NCBI GenBank assembly: GCA_902776985.1
Contig: CACYSD010000006.1
Location: forward strand, 21,359-85,358
DNA from: UBA3839 sp902776985
GTDB lineage: Bacteria > Bacteroidota > Bacteroidia > Bacteroidales > Bacteroidaceae
Direction of reading: 5' to 3'
DNA: 64,000 nucleotides
Numbering within the stretch: position 1 is the stretch's first letter; every line of letters starts with the position of its first letter. The translations under genes were made by a program, and so were the position numbers. Shown here in pieces: positions 34,256-43,988 of the stretch. The notes beneath the pieces were generated by a model. That model was not told the DNA's origin. It worked only from the letters and a program-made list of their open reading frames with translations, and ran no database searches.

Positions 34256-34483
34256 ATGGGAAAGATAAGAGGATTTTTTACCAGAGCATGGAACCTCTAC
34301 TACGATGGTTTCCGGAATATGACAATTGGTAAAACTCTGTGGGTGATAATTATCGTGAAACTTATCATAATATTCATCGTTCTTCGCTTGTTCTTCTTCC
34401 CCAACCACATCAAAGAGAATGCAGATGAAGGACAAGAATCTGAATTTGTAGGAAAAGAGCTGATAAGCAGACCCTCCCCTTAG
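34256..34483 (+). CDS. DUF4492 small membrane protein of the cytochrome bd operon
   Basis: 75 residues with one transmembrane helix (about 26-46, TLWVIIIVKLIIIFIVLRLFFF). DUF4492 proteins are regularly encoded just before cydA in Bacteroidota and may be a small oxidase subunit or assembly factor, like CydX in proteobacteria. The last codons, giving SRPSP and the stop, fall inside a GC-rich repeat element, so the natural C-terminus may have been replaced. Confidence 0.85.
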   Translation: MGKIRGFFTRAWNLYYDGFRNMTIGKTLWVIIIVKLIIIFIVLRLFFFPNHIKENADEGQESEFVGKELISRPSP

Positions 34484-34503
34484 TCCCTCCCAAGGGCGGG
34501 GAG
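34470..34503. repeat. single GC-rich hairpin element overlapping the DUF4492 stop
   Basis: GACCCTCCCC...CCCTCCCAAGGGCGGGGAG: one unit of the element found doubled at 3317-3434. It supplies the DUF4492 stop codon. Confidence 0.6.
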
Positions 34504-34556
34504 TGATTACCTACCATCCGGACAGTTCAAACGACTAAATAACTAACTAATATTAT

Positions 34557-36113
34557 ATGATAACACATCTTCTTGACATCGACACAGGAATGATTGACTG
34601 GTCGAGAGCGCAATTTGCACTAACTGCCATTTACCACTGGCTGTTTGTTCCACTGACTTTGGGTCTTGCCCTGATTATGGGCATCATGGAAACCATGTAC
34701 GTGCGTACAGGGGAAGAATTCTGGAAGAAAACGGCTCAGTTCTGGCAGAAACTCTTCGGAATCAACTTTGCAATGGGTATTGCAACGGGTATCATTCTGG
34801 AATTTGAATTCGGAACGAACTGGAGCAACTATTCCTGGCTTGTGGGTGACGTATTCGGTGCGCCACTTGCCATAGAGGGAATTGTAGCCTTCTTCATGGA
34901 ATCGACATTCGTGGCAATTATGTTCTTCGGTTGGAAGAAAGTATCGAAGGGATTCCACCTCACCGCCACATGGCTCACAGGATTGGGTGCTACGATTTCC
35001 GCATGGTGGATTCTCGTTGCAAACTCATGGATGCAATATCCCGTGGGACAGGAATTCAATCCTGACACCGTTCGCAACGAGATGGTTAGTTTCGCAGACG
35101 TTGCATTGTCGCCTGTGGCTGTGGACAAATTCTTCCACACGGTTATCTCCGCTTGGGTTCTTGGCGCAATCTTCGTTGTAGGCGTGAGCGCATGGTATCT
35201 GATTAAGAAAGTACATATAAAGTTCGCTAAATCGAGTCTCAAGATAGGTGCAATCGTCGGTTTGTCGGCATCGGTATTGGCAGCCATCAGCGGTGACCAC
35301 TCAGCATATACAGTTGGACAGACACAACCAATGAAACTGGCTGCGATGGAAGCTCTCTATAATGGTGGTAAGGATCAGTCGCTGACTATCTTCGCTGCTG
35401 TGAATCCGTTCAAGCAGCCCGACTATGCTAATGAGGAAGAGCCAGGAATGAAGATTGCCATTCCTAATATGCTGTCATATCTCGCAACTCATGATTTCCA
35501 CGGATTTGTTCCTGGCATCAACGACATCATAAATGGATATACGAAGGAAGACGGCACAGTTGAACTGCCTCTGGAAGTAAAAATCCAAAGAGGTAAGGCT
35601 GCCATCACCGCACTTCAGGACTACCGTCTGGCAAAGAAACACGGCGATGAAGAAGTGATGGCTCAAGAGGCAGAGATTATCAAAGACAATATCAAGTATT
35701 TCGGTTACGGATATATCAGCAGCCCTGATCAGATTGTGCCTTACGTTCCTGTCTGCTTCTACGCTTTCCGCATAATGGTAGGCGGCGGATGTCTGTTCAT
35801 CCTGCTCTTTGCTCTCCTGCTCTTCTATCTGCGCAAGAACAAGGACATTCTCAAACCTCGCTGGCTGCTATACTCGGCATTCTGGTGCATTCCGCTGTCA
35901 TACATCGTAAGTGAATGTGGATGGCTGGTTGCAGAATTCGGTCGTCAGCCATGGACTATTCAGGACATGCTGCCTACATGGGCAGGAGTGAGTGAATTGC
36001 CATCAGGCTCAGTAATCACAACCTTCTTCATCTTCCTTGCCCTCTTCACCACCCTACTCTGTGTAGAATTCAGCATCATGCGCAAGGAAATCAAGAAAGG
36101 GCCACAACTTTAA
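34557..36113 (+). CDS. cydA: cytochrome bd ubiquinol oxidase subunit I
   Basis: 518 residues, nine or so transmembrane helices. The haem b595 ligand His lies in ALTAIYHWLFVPLTLGL; other conserved stretches are GINFAMGIATGIILEFEFGTNWSNYSW, GDHSAYTVGQTQPMKLAAMEAL and, near the end, SECGWLVAEFGRQPW. The Q-loop is short. It oxidises quinol and reduces oxygen at low concentration in the inner membrane, with CydB encoded 20 nt downstream. Such an oxidase lets an anaerobe scavenge oxygen. Confidence 0.97.
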   Translation: MITHLLDIDTGMIDWSRAQFALTAIYHWLFVPLTLGLALIMGIMETMYVRTGEEFWKKTAQFWQKLFGINFAMGIATGIILEFEFGTNWSNYSWLVGDVFGAPLAIEGIVAFFMESTFVAIMFFGWKKVSKGFHLTATWLTGLGATISAWWILVANSWMQYPVGQEFNPDTVRNEMVSFADVALSPVAVDKFFHTVISAWVLGAIFVVGVSAWYLIKKVHIKFAKSSLKIGAIVGLSASVLAAISGDHSAYTVGQTQPMKLAAMEALYNGGKDQSLTIFAAVNPFKQPDYANEEEPGMKIAIPNMLSYLATHDFHGFVPGINDIINGYTKEDGTVELPLEVKIQRGKAAITALQDYRLAKKHGDEEVMAQEAEIIKDNIKYFGYGYISSPDQIVPYVPVCFYAFRIMVGGGCLFILLFALLLFYLRKNKDILKPRWLLYSAFWCIPLSYIVSECGWLVAEFGRQPWTIQDMLPTWAGVSELPSGSVITTFFIFLALFTTLLCVEFSIMRKEIKKGPQL

Positions 36114-36133
36114 CCCATAAACTATTCATATAC

Positions 36134-37294
36134 ATGGATTATACTTTCTTACAACACTATTGGTGTTTTATCATTGCCCTGCTTGCGGCAATTCTCGTGT
36201 TCCTGATGTTTGTACAGGGCGCTAATTCACAGATATTCCAGTTAGGAAAAAGCACCGAAGAACGCCGTATAGTGATAAACTCCACAGGTCGCAAGTGGGA
36301 ATACACATTCACCACACTTGTTACTTTTGGCGGTGCATTCTTTGCAGCCTACCCTCTGTTCTACAGTACAAGTTTCGGAGGAGCTTACTGGCTGTGGACA
36401 TTGATATTGATTTCATTCGTGATTCAAGCTGTAAGCTATGAATTCCAGAACAAACAAGGCAATAAACTGGGAGCACGTACTTTCCAAATTGCTCTTGTGA
36501 TTAACGGTTATATCGGTCCGTTCCTTCTGGGTGTGGCTGTTGCAACGTTCTTCACTGGTGCGAACTTCATCGTTGAACGCGACAATATCTACAACCTGGC
36601 TAACCCAGTCGTAAGCAAATGGGCAAACGGAAGTCACGGTCTTGATGCATTGTTTAACATCTGGAACATTGTATTCGGTCTTGCAGTAGTATTCTTGTCA
36701 CGAATCCTCGGCAATCTGTACACACTAAACAATATCGAGGACTACGAAATCAGCATGAGGAACAAGAAGATGCTCATCATCAACGACATCTGCTTCTACC
36801 CTCTTTTCATCGCATTCATCTTCCATGTTCTGACAAAGGATGGCTTGTCATTCGATATCAAGACAGGTGAGATATACACTGAATCACAGAAATACCTGCA
36901 CAATCTGTTCCAGCATCCTGTGATATTAGTGGTTTTCTTTGTAGGTGTGGCATTGGTCCTGCTCGGCAGCTTATTCCCACTTAAAGTAACACGTGCTGAC
37001 GGCACTCCATGCATCCGTGGAATCTGGCCTGCAAGTATCGGAACGATATTTGTTGTGACAACTTTGCTTCTGTGTGCTGCATGGTTCAACACAGCATACT
37101 ATCCTTCAAACATTGATCCTTCATATTCGCTGACCATGCAGAATTCATGCAGCAGCGAATTCACACTAAGGACGATGTTCTATGTATCGTTACTCATACC
37201 GTTCGTGCTGCTATACATAGTCAAGGCTTGGCGCAGCATGGACAAGGAGAAACTTACTCGCGAGGAAATTCAAGGCGAGGAACATTTGTATTAA
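36134..37294 (+). CDS. cydB: cytochrome bd ubiquinol oxidase subunit II
   Basis: 386 residues, eight to nine transmembrane helices, FVQGANSQIF near residue 31 and KWANGSHGLDALFNIWN in the middle. It forms the oxidase dimer with CydA. The gene ends 15 nt before a terminator shared with rel. Confidence 0.95.
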   Translation: MDYTFLQHYWCFIIALLAAILVFLMFVQGANSQIFQLGKSTEERRIVINSTGRKWEYTFTTLVTFGGAFFAAYPLFYSTSFGGAYWLWTLILISFVIQAVSYEFQNKQGNKLGARTFQIALVINGYIGPFLLGVAVATFFTGANFIVERDNIYNLANPVVSKWANGSHGLDALFNIWNIVFGLAVVFLSRILGNLYTLNNIEDYEISMRNKKMLIINDICFYPLFIAFIFHVLTKDGLSFDIKTGEIYTESQKYLHNLFQHPVILVVFFVGVALVLLGSLFPLKVTRADGTPCIRGIWPASIGTIFVVTTLLLCAAWFNTAYYPSNIDPSYSLTMQNSCSSEFTLRTMFYVSLLIPFVLLYIVKAWRSMDKEKLTREEIQGEEHLY

Positions 37295-37302
37295 AAGAAA
37301 TA

Positions 37303-37341
37303 AAAAAAAGCGTGAAGCGGTTTCCGCTTCATGCTTTTTTT
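37303..37341. terminator. bidirectional terminator between cydB and rel
   Basis: Arms AAGCGTGAAGCGG and CCGCTTCATGCTT around TTT, one mismatch, with A-run and T-run on either side. Confidence 0.9.
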
Positions 37342-37345
37342 TATT

Positions 37346-39598
37346 TTAAATTCTAATAACCTGATTGACATCGGGAACTTTCTTAAGTTCGGATATCAAG
37401 GTGTCAACTTCACTTGTGTCGTGTGCAAAGAGTTGGATGTTACATTCGAAGATGCCATCGTTGCACTCCACTGTAAGTTTGTGCATATTCACATTGAGCT
37501 GAGTGGAAATCACCACAGTCAATTCGTTGAGCATACCCACTCGGTCTAATCCCTTAATGAATATATCCACAGGGAAGAGCATAGTACGGTTCATCTTCCA
37601 CTGGGCAGCAAGAATGCGGTTGCCACGATTTGCCTTTAGCTTCATGGCATTTGGACATTGAAGCTTGTGAATCGTAATGGTGTTCTTTTCATCAATATAC
37701 CCCATCACCAAATCACCAGGGATGGGTTTGCAGCAATCTGCAAGGGTGTATTTATTCTGAATTGTATCCTCAGTCAGTTCGAGGGTCTGCTTGCGGTTGA
37801 AATTCTTATCGACAACGAGTTTCTCATCGGTTTTCTCCTGTGCCTTGGGTTTGCGTCCGAATGAGAAGAGACGTTTCCAGCCGCTGCTGTTGTTACGACC
37901 CTTGAGCAGGTTCACATCTGTCTGGTCGAGTGTGATCTGTCCATAACCGATACCAATACTCAAAGCCTCAGGTTTAGTGACTCCATGCAACTTACAAAGT
38001 TTGTCAAGGTTGTCGGGCGAACGGTACAGTTCATTCTTCTTCAGGAACTCATCAAGCAGTTTGTCGCCCTGAATACGAGCATCGCGGTCTTCCTTGCGCA
38101 GCATCGCCAGAATCTTAGTCGTTGCCTTTGCCGTAGTAGCGATGTTGAGCCATGAGCGTTCCACTCTCAACGACTTGGATGTCAATACCTCAACCTGGTC
38201 TCCACTATTGAGCTTATGTCCCAAGGAGACGAGTTTGTGGTTGACCTTCGCGCCAATGCAATGACTGCCCACAAATGTATGAATGGTAAATGCAAAGTCA
38301 AGCACGGTACTGCCTGCCGGCATGGTGCGCATCTCGCCCTTCGGGGTAAAAACGAATATCTCGGAGGCAAAAAGATTAAGTTTTATGGTATCGAGGAAAT
38401 CCATAGCATCCGGCTGAGGATCATCAAGGATTTCCTTAATGGTGTTAAGCCATTTATTAAGTTCGTCTTCACTATCGAGCTGACCCTGCTCTCCTTCCTT
38501 GTATTTCCAATGCGCTGCGAATCCCTTCTCTGCGATATCATCCATGCGGCGGCTACGAATCTGCACTTCAATCCATCGTCCCTGGTCAGACATCAAGGTA
38601 ACATGAAGTGCCTGATAACCGTTTGTCTTAGGATGGTGCGCCCAGTCGCGCAGACGGTCAGGGTGATAAGAATAGATTTCCGTGAGCATAAGGAAGATAT
38701 CGAAACACTCCTTTACTTCAGTCTTCTTGCTTTTAGCATCGAAGATGATACGTACAGCCAGAATGTCGTAAATATCCTCATAGTTCACATGCTTGGTCTG
38801 CATCTTATGCCAGATGGAATAAGGTGTCTTGACACGAGCCTTAATCTCATAGCCGATTCCCATCTCATCCAGTTTCTCACGGATAGGAGCTGTGAACTCA
38901 GCAAAAATAGCATTACGTTCAGTTTCAGAATTAAGGAGTCGCTGTTCAATTTCAGCATATTCAGCAGGATGCTCATATCTAAAGCTAAGATCTTCGAGTT
39001 CAGTCTTTATGGTATTAAGTCCCAAACGGTTGGCAAGTGGAGCATAGATGTAGAGAGTTTCTCCAGCAATCTTGTACTGTTTGTTCTTTGCTTGCGAACC
39101 GAGGGTGCGCATATTGTGCAGACGGTCGGCAATCTTGATAAGAATCACACGGATGTCATCGCTCATAGTAAGCAGAAGCTTCTTGAAGTTCTCCGCCTGA
39201 GCAGAAGCATTGGCACCGAAGATACCACCTGCTATTTTTGTCAATCCTTCGACAATCTGCGCGATTTTCGGCCCGAACATATTCTCAATGTCCTCAACCG
39301 TGTATTCAGTATCTTCAACAACATCGTGAAGTAATGCTGAGCAGATGGAAGTACTACCCAGACCTATCTCCGAGCATACAATCTGTGCGACCGCGAGTGG
39401 GTGCATGATATAGGGTTCGCCCGACAAACGGCGCACACCTTTATGAGCATGTTTGGCAAAGTTGAAAGCCTTGGTTATGATTTCGACCTTCTTGCGATGC
39501 GGACTTGCCAAATACGATTCCAAAAGGTGTTGAAAAGCCTCTTCGACCATAAGGTCTTCCTGGTTCAGCACTTCATTGTCATGTTTTTCATCTGCCAT
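37346..39598 (-). CDS. rel: bifunctional (p)ppGpp synthetase/hydrolase, RelA/SpoT family
   Basis: 750 residues. The hydrolase HD domain is intact (HAHKGVRRLSGEPYIMHPLAV and LLHDVVEDTEYT), the synthetase has YDILAVRIIF and THPKTNGYQALH-type sequence, followed by TGS (FVFTPKGEMRTMPAGSTVLDFAF), a zinc-finger-like CC-PIPGD segment and a C-terminal ACT domain. It makes and removes the stringent-response alarmone. It is the last gene of the parA-parB-DUF5683-mltD-rel series, 11 nt after mltD. Confidence 0.95.
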   Translation of the reverse strand: MADEKHDNEVLNQEDLMVEEAFQHLLESYLASPHRKKVEIITKAFNFAKHAHKGVRRLSGEPYIMHPLAVAQIVCSEIGLGSTSICSALLHDVVEDTEYTVEDIENMFGPKIAQIVEGLTKIAGGIFGANASAQAENFKKLLLTMSDDIRVILIKIADRLHNMRTLGSQAKNKQYKIAGETLYIYAPLANRLGLNTIKTELEDLSFRYEHPAEYAEIEQRLLNSETERNAIFAEFTAPIREKLDEMGIGYEIKARVKTPYSIWHKMQTKHVNYEDIYDILAVRIIFDAKSKKTEVKECFDIFLMLTEIYSYHPDRLRDWAHHPKTNGYQALHVTLMSDQGRWIEVQIRSRRMDDIAEKGFAAHWKYKEGEQGQLDSEDELNKWLNTIKEILDDPQPDAMDFLDTIKLNLFASEIFVFTPKGEMRTMPAGSTVLDFAFTIHTFVGSHCIGAKVNHKLVSLGHKLNSGDQVEVLTSKSLRVERSWLNIATTAKATTKILAMLRKEDRDARIQGDKLLDEFLKKNELYRSPDNLDKLCKLHGVTKPEALSIGIGYGQITLDQTDVNLLKGRNNSSGWKRLFSFGRKPKAQEKTDEKLVVDKNFNRKQTLELTEDTIQNKYTLADCCKPIPGDLVMGYIDEKNTITIHKLQCPNAMKLKANRGNRILAAQWKMNRTMLFPVDIFIKGLDRVGMLNELTVVISTQLNVNMHKLTVECNDGIFECNIQLFAHDTSEVDTLISELKKVPDVNQVIRI

Positions 39599-39609
39599 AA
39601 GCTACTATG

Positions 39610-41064
39610 CTATTTTACACGAATTTTTTGACCTGGACGTATAGTTGAGCCTTTGATTCCGTTCATCTTTCTCAGTTTTTCAACTGTTGTACCATTCTGC
39701 GCAGCAATTTTGGACAAGGTATCTCCACTACGCACAGATACAGATTTGGTAGTGTTCTGACGAGATGAACGGGTGTTGCGACGTGAAGAACGTGAAGACT
39801 GAGTATTTCGGGTATTCTGACTACCTGAACGTGAATACCAGGAGTTGTTGTTGGTTGTTGTTGCCGTCACAACCGACTCGGTACTTTCAGAAGTATCCGA
39901 ATTGTCGGATGCTGCAAGCTCCGACGTATTCAGAGGCATTACAGAAACTTCGGAATTCTCAGTATTCTCATTCTCTGACGAAGATGAGTTGTTATTAGAA
40001 GATGAGTTGTTATTATTTGTAGTAGAGGAAATTCGTCCTCCGTAAATCATATCCTCCTTGGTGATGAATGACTCAATAGCCTGTGCCGGGAGACGGACAG
40101 CATAGTTCTGAGGAACAATATCGCGACGGTACTGAGGATTAAGTGAACGCAACTCGTCGATTGTCACATTACAAATGGATGCGATATTAACAAGTTTGGC
40201 ATCGTGAGCTACGACTATAGTGTCAGACTCTGCCGGAAGAACTGCATCCATTGGTGTGATGCCGTGCTCGCAATAGAAATTCATGATATAGGTTGCAGCG
40301 ATAAATGCCGGAACATAACCACGAGTCTCATTGGGCAGATAATTGTAAACATCCCAGAAAGTAAGGGATTTACTGCCACCAGCACGAAGCAATGCTTTCT
40401 GCACATTATACGGTCCGCAGTTATATGCTGCGATGGCAAGACTCCAGTCGTTGAACATCTTGTAGAGGTCGCTAAGGTATCTTGCTGCTGCATCACTTGA
40501 CTTGATAGGGTCTCGGCGTTCATCAACGAGAGTATTTACCTCAAGACCATACTGCTTGCCTGATGCAATCATAAACTGCCAAAGACCTGCAGCTCCAGCT
40601 CTGGAAGTGACGCCAGGACGAAGACCAGACTCAATCACAGGCAGGTACTTCAGTTCGAGTGGAAGGTTATAACGCTCAAGAGCCTCCTCGAACAAAGGCA
40701 TATAGAAATTAGATGCGCCCAACATCACAGATACAGAACGTTTCATGCGATTGCTGTAAGTATCTATGAACTTGCGAGTGATGTCGTTGAGAGGCATATC
40801 TATGATTGTAGGTATGCGAGAGAGGCGATCAATCAGAATCTGATCGTTATACGATGTTGTACGGGTTGCTGATGAGCCAGCAGAAAGGTTTGTACGGTTA
40901 GTGTATTCTCGCAACAGTTCCTCTTCTGTCACAGACATTCCGTCGGGCAACTCAAACCGTTCGGTAGAGTTGCTATCAGAAACAACCACAACATCGTTCT
41001 GTGCTGTAGCTGTGATTGACGAAACAATTGATAGGATAAGGATATTAAGTAATTTTATCTTCAT
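39610..41064 (-). CDS. mltD: membrane-bound lytic murein transglycosylase D with LysM
   Basis: 484 residues with a signal peptide (ILILSIVSSITATAQ). The SLT domain shows the catalytic Glu in LPVIESGLRPGVTSRAGAAGLWQFM. A middle LysM-like stretch (VNIASICNVTIDELRSLNPQYRRDI) and a clear C-terminal LysM (VRSGDTLSKIAAQNGTTVEKLRKMNG) flank a Ser/Asn-rich and Arg/Ser-rich linker of about 110 residues. It cleaves peptidoglycan glycan strands. It starts 12 nt after the DUF5683 stop. Confidence 0.93.
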   Translation of the reverse strand: MKIKLLNILILSIVSSITATAQNDVVVVSDSNSTERFELPDGMSVTEEELLREYTNRTNLSAGSSATRTTSYNDQILIDRLSRIPTIIDMPLNDITRKFIDTYSNRMKRSVSVMLGASNFYMPLFEEALERYNLPLELKYLPVIESGLRPGVTSRAGAAGLWQFMIASGKQYGLEVNTLVDERRDPIKSSDAAARYLSDLYKMFNDWSLAIAAYNCGPYNVQKALLRAGGSKSLTFWDVYNYLPNETRGYVPAFIAATYIMNFYCEHGITPMDAVLPAESDTIVVAHDAKLVNIASICNVTIDELRSLNPQYRRDIVPQNYAVRLPAQAIESFITKEDMIYGGRISSTTNNNNSSSNNNSSSSENENTENSEVSVMPLNTSELAASDNSDTSESTESVVTATTTNNNSWYSRSGSQNTRNTQSSRSSRRNTRSSRQNTTKSVSVRSGDTLSKIAAQNGTTVEKLRKMNGIKGSTIRPGQKIRVK

Positions 41065-41076
41065 AATCTCAAATTT

Positions 41077-41763
41077 TTAGAACGTAAGTGAGCACTGAAC
41101 ACCATAGGACTGGTTTCTTAACATAGGCAGCCGTTGGGCCGTGCTATTATCATTGATAATCGATGGACGAATCTTCATACTGAGGTCGGGGCTGATGTCA
41201 AAACTCGACAGTTCTGCATCGACATAAGCATCAATAATCGACAAGGCATAAACACCAATCAAGCAGAAAATACTCAAATCGCGATATCTTCGATAGAAGT
41301 CCTTTTTACGCTTAAAAAGTGTCTTCAGGCGCTCGGCATTGGCCTCAGCATCATAAGTCGGAGGCAGGAAATTGACATAACTCTTGGTGTCGGGATTGGT
41401 ATCCATTATGTCAATATATGCCTGTGAATAATCACGATACATTGTGTTATTCCAGTTAAGGGCATATAGACATCCGAGGAATCCTCCGTAGAAAAGAGGC
41501 AGTTTCCAATACTTACGGTTGTAAATCTGTCCTCCGCCCGGAAACACAATAGACAGCCACAAAGCCTTCTTGGGATCCGGCATCCAATTTGGCTGTTCTA
41601 TTGCCACTGGCTCTGTTTTGAGAATAGCATCACCCGAGGTCAGGATAACAGAATCTGTTTCTATATCCAGATACACCGAGTCCGACATCTCTTGAGAGTG
41701 CGCATCAGATACTGGAATACACAGAATGACTGCTAATAATATGCTGATTCTCAAAAATCCCAT
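41077..41763 (-). CDS. DUF5683 family membrane protein
   Basis: 228 residues with a signal peptide and central hydrophobic segments (WLSIVFPGGGQIYNRKYWKLPLFYGGFLG). The P-G-x-GQ-x-YNR-x-YWK motif marks DUF5683. It sits between parB and mltD, a conserved position in Bacteroidota, and may act in the cell envelope during division. Function is not established. Confidence 0.85.
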   Translation of the reverse strand: MGFLRISILLAVILCIPVSDAHSQEMSDSVYLDIETDSVILTSGDAILKTEPVAIEQPNWMPDPKKALWLSIVFPGGGQIYNRKYWKLPLFYGGFLGCLYALNWNNTMYRDYSQAYIDIMDTNPDTKSYVNFLPPTYDAEANAERLKTLFKRKKDFYRRYRDLSIFCLIGVYALSIIDAYVDAELSSFDISPDLSMKIRPSIINDNSTAQRLPMLRNQSYGVQCSLTF

Positions 41764-41772
41764 GCCTTCAGT

Positions 41773-42645
41773 TTATGACAACAATGCGATTATTCTATTG
41801 AAATCTTCTTCGTTGGCAAATGGGAGAACCAGTTTGCCTGAGCCTTTGCTGGTGCAGGACACCTTCACTTTGGTGCCAAATTTGCTGGAAAGACTCTTCT
41901 GTGCTGAGATATAGTTCTCAGACAAAGCTTGCTTGCTTCCACCAGCCTGCTTTGTAGGTACTTTACCGTCGTTTAAATCACGAATTATTTCCTCAACGCG
42001 ACGTACGGAATAGCCTTTCTGCTGAATTTCCTTGAAAAGACGAACTTGCTGCTTAGGATCTTCAAGTGAGAGCAATGCACGAGCATGACCTGTGTCGATC
42101 TGATGATTCTGAAGAGCCACCTGAACCTGTGCAGGCAGTTTCAGAAGACGCAGGAAATTAGCAACAGTAGTACGTTTCTTGCCAACACGTTCAGACAGTT
42201 TTTCCTGGGTAAGTCCATACTGGTCGATAAGATGCTGATATGCAAGCGCAATCTCCACAGAGTTCAGGTCCTGACGCTGGATATTCTCAATAAGAGCCAT
42301 CTCCATCACATTCTCATCATCTGCTGTACGGATGTAAGCAGGAATGGTTTTTAGATGAGCACGCTGAGAAGCACGCCAACGACGTTCGCCAGCAATAATC
42401 TGATATCTGCCATTCTCCATCTGACGCAGAGTGATTGGCTGGATGATGCCTATCTCAGAAATTGAATCGGCAAGTTCCTGCAATGACTCCTCGTCGAATT
42501 CGCGACGTGGCTGATTGGGATTTGCATCAATCAGAGTTATATCTATTTCATTGATTGTAGACGAGCCTTCGGTGCGTATATCTTCTGTGGATATCAATGC
42601 ATCAAGGCCACGTCCCAATGTTCCGAATTTCTTTTTTACTGCCAC
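41773..42645 (-). CDS. parB: chromosome-partitioning protein ParB
   Basis: 290 residues: N-terminal nuclease/CTPase domain (NPNQPRREFDEESLQELADSI and AGERRWRAS), helix-turn-helix (LTQEKLSERVGKKRTTVANFLRLLKLP) and a C-terminal dimerisation domain. It binds parS sites and spreads as a CTP clamp. It lies 29 nt after parA; the spacer carries an AAGAACTTAAAAACTC leader repeat. I found no parS-like palindrome nearby. Confidence 0.97.
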   Translation of the reverse strand: MAVKKKFGTLGRGLDALISTEDIRTEGSSTINEIDITLIDANPNQPRREFDEESLQELADSISEIGIIQPITLRQMENGRYQIIAGERRWRASQRAHLKTIPAYIRTADDENVMEMALIENIQRQDLNSVEIALAYQHLIDQYGLTQEKLSERVGKKRTTVANFLRLLKLPAQVQVALQNHQIDTGHARALLSLEDPKQQVRLFKEIQQKGYSVRRVEEIIRDLNDGKVPTKQAGGSKQALSENYISAQKSLSSKFGTKVKVSCTSKGSGKLVLPFANEEDFNRIIALLS

Positions 42646-42674
42646 AGTATTTAGTTCTTGAGTTTTTAAGTTCT
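42646..42674 (-). repeat. parB leader repeat
   Basis: AAGAACTTAAAAACTCAAG on the coding strand fills the parA-parB gap, the same oriented repeat as before GH43, rpmG and SUI1. Confidence 0.55.
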
Positions 42675-43475
42675 TTACTTAGCGTTATTGTCAATAACTT
42701 CCTTGGCGAGAGCCAGATAGTTCTTGGCACCGGTAGATGTCACATCGTACAATATACATGGAATACCATGACTCGGAGCCTCACTCAGTTTGACATTACG
42801 CTGGATTACTGTCTTGAACACAAGTTCCTGGAAATGACGCTTAACCTCCTCGTAGATTTTATTTGCAAGTCTCAGGCGAGAATCAAACATAGTAAGGAGG
42901 AATCCTTCAATTTCAAGTTTCGGATTAAGACGAGACTTGATAATTTTGATTGTCTGAAGGAGTTTGCTGATTCCTTCAAGCGCAAAGTACTCACACTGAA
43001 CAGGAATTATCACAGAATCAGCTGCCGTAAGGCAGTTGGTAGTGATAAGTCCAAGCGAAGGAGAGCAGTCAACCAAGATGAAGTCATACTCACCACGAAG
43101 CGGTTCGAGCAACTGACGAAGCACTACTTCACGATGGTTCATGTTAATCATTTCCACTTCTGCGCCAACCAGATTGATGTGGCTCGGAATGATATCAAGG
43201 CCATCGATGTCGGTAGTGAAAATTGCCTCATGAGGATCTATCACCGCTTCGCTGCTGTTAGCAGCATGAGCAACCGCACTGATAATGCAGTCGTAAATAG
43301 AGGTGTCAACTTGTTGTATATCTACGCCCAAACCAGAAGAGGCATTTGCTTGTGGATCTGCATCAACGACTAGTACTTTCTTCTCCAAAGTAGCCAATGA
43401 TGCAGCCAAATTGATGGTAGTAGTTGTCTTTCCTACTCCACCCTTCTGATTTGCCAATGCAATAATTTTTCCCAT
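42675..43475 (-). CDS. parA: chromosome-partitioning ATPase ParA/Soj
   Basis: 266 residues with the deviant Walker A KGGVGKTT, VDADPQANASSGLG and DCSPSLG. It works with ParB in origin segregation. First gene of the par-rel series; a -7 element lies 63-70 nt upstream. Confidence 0.97.
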   Translation of the reverse strand: MGKIIALANQKGGVGKTTTTINLAASLATLEKKVLVVDADPQANASSGLGVDIQQVDTSIYDCIISAVAHAANSSEAVIDPHEAIFTTDIDGLDIIPSHINLVGAEVEMINMNHREVVLRQLLEPLRGEYDFILVDCSPSLGLITTNCLTAADSVIIPVQCEYFALEGISKLLQTIKIIKSRLNPKLEIEGFLLTMFDSRLRLANKIYEEVKRHFQELVFKTVIQRNVKLSEAPSHGIPCILYDVTSTGAKNYLALAKEVIDNNAK

Positions 43476-43537
43476 TATGCTTTCTTATTTATTTCTTCTC
43501 CGCAAAAACGGATTTCTATTGAATAGCTAACAATCTG

Positions 43538-43545
43538 CAAATTTA
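43538..43545 (-). promoter_or_regulatory. -7 box of parA
   Basis: TAAATTTG on the minus strand; the -33 half is weak. Confidence 0.45.
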
Positions 43546-43646
43546 CAACTTTTCGACGTAATATTGCCTATTTAAACCTTTAAATTCCCTCAAATAATGT
43601 TAAGGAAGGGACGCACCTCAGCAAAGCATGGATATAGATATTTTCA

Positions 43647-43988
43647 TCATTTAGAATTTGTATATCCTGCCGTACGGAGAATATCAATTACCCTATCACG
43701 AAAATCTCCTTGGACAAGAATCTCGCTATCCTTAACGCTTCCGCCTGTTCCACAGCGGGTTTTCAGCATCTTTCCAAGCGCCTTCATATCATCATCCGTT
43801 CCCACAAAGCCACTGACAATCGTAACTACTTTACCGGCACGATGGTTCTTCTCAATCCTTACTCGGAGTTTCTGCTGAGCAGGCTGAAGAGTTTCTATTT
43901 CCTCATCAGCGGAATCGTCATTGTATTCAAACTGCGGATTTGTAGAAAAAACAACTCCCAATCTGGATTTCCAGTCATTATCTTTCAT
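43647..43988 (-). CDS. SUI1/eIF1-like translation factor (YciH family)
   Basis: 113 residues. The SUI1 core is LRVRIEKNHRAGKVVTIVSGF, then LGKMLKTRCGTGGSVKDSEILVQGDFRDRVIDIL. Bacterial YciH proteins influence start-codon selection. In a phylum that rarely uses Shine-Dalgarno pairing this is of interest. The leader contains stacked AAGAACTTAAGAACTC-type repeats and, further up, two palindromes. Confidence 0.9.
   Translation of the reverse strand: MKDNDWKSRLGVVFSTNPQFEYNDDSADEEIETLQPAQQKLRVRIEKNHRAGKVVTIVSGFVGTDDDMKALGKMLKTRCGTGGSVKDSEILVQGDFRDRVIDILRTAGYTNSK

Noticed and set aside
38216..39334. 372-codon plus-strand frame inside rel
   Set aside because: Antisense to an intact Rel protein, no start signals and no recognisable motif.
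41773..43600. Replication origin or parS near parAB
   Set aside because: No parS-like 16-bp palindrome, DnaA-box cluster or dnaA gene was seen.
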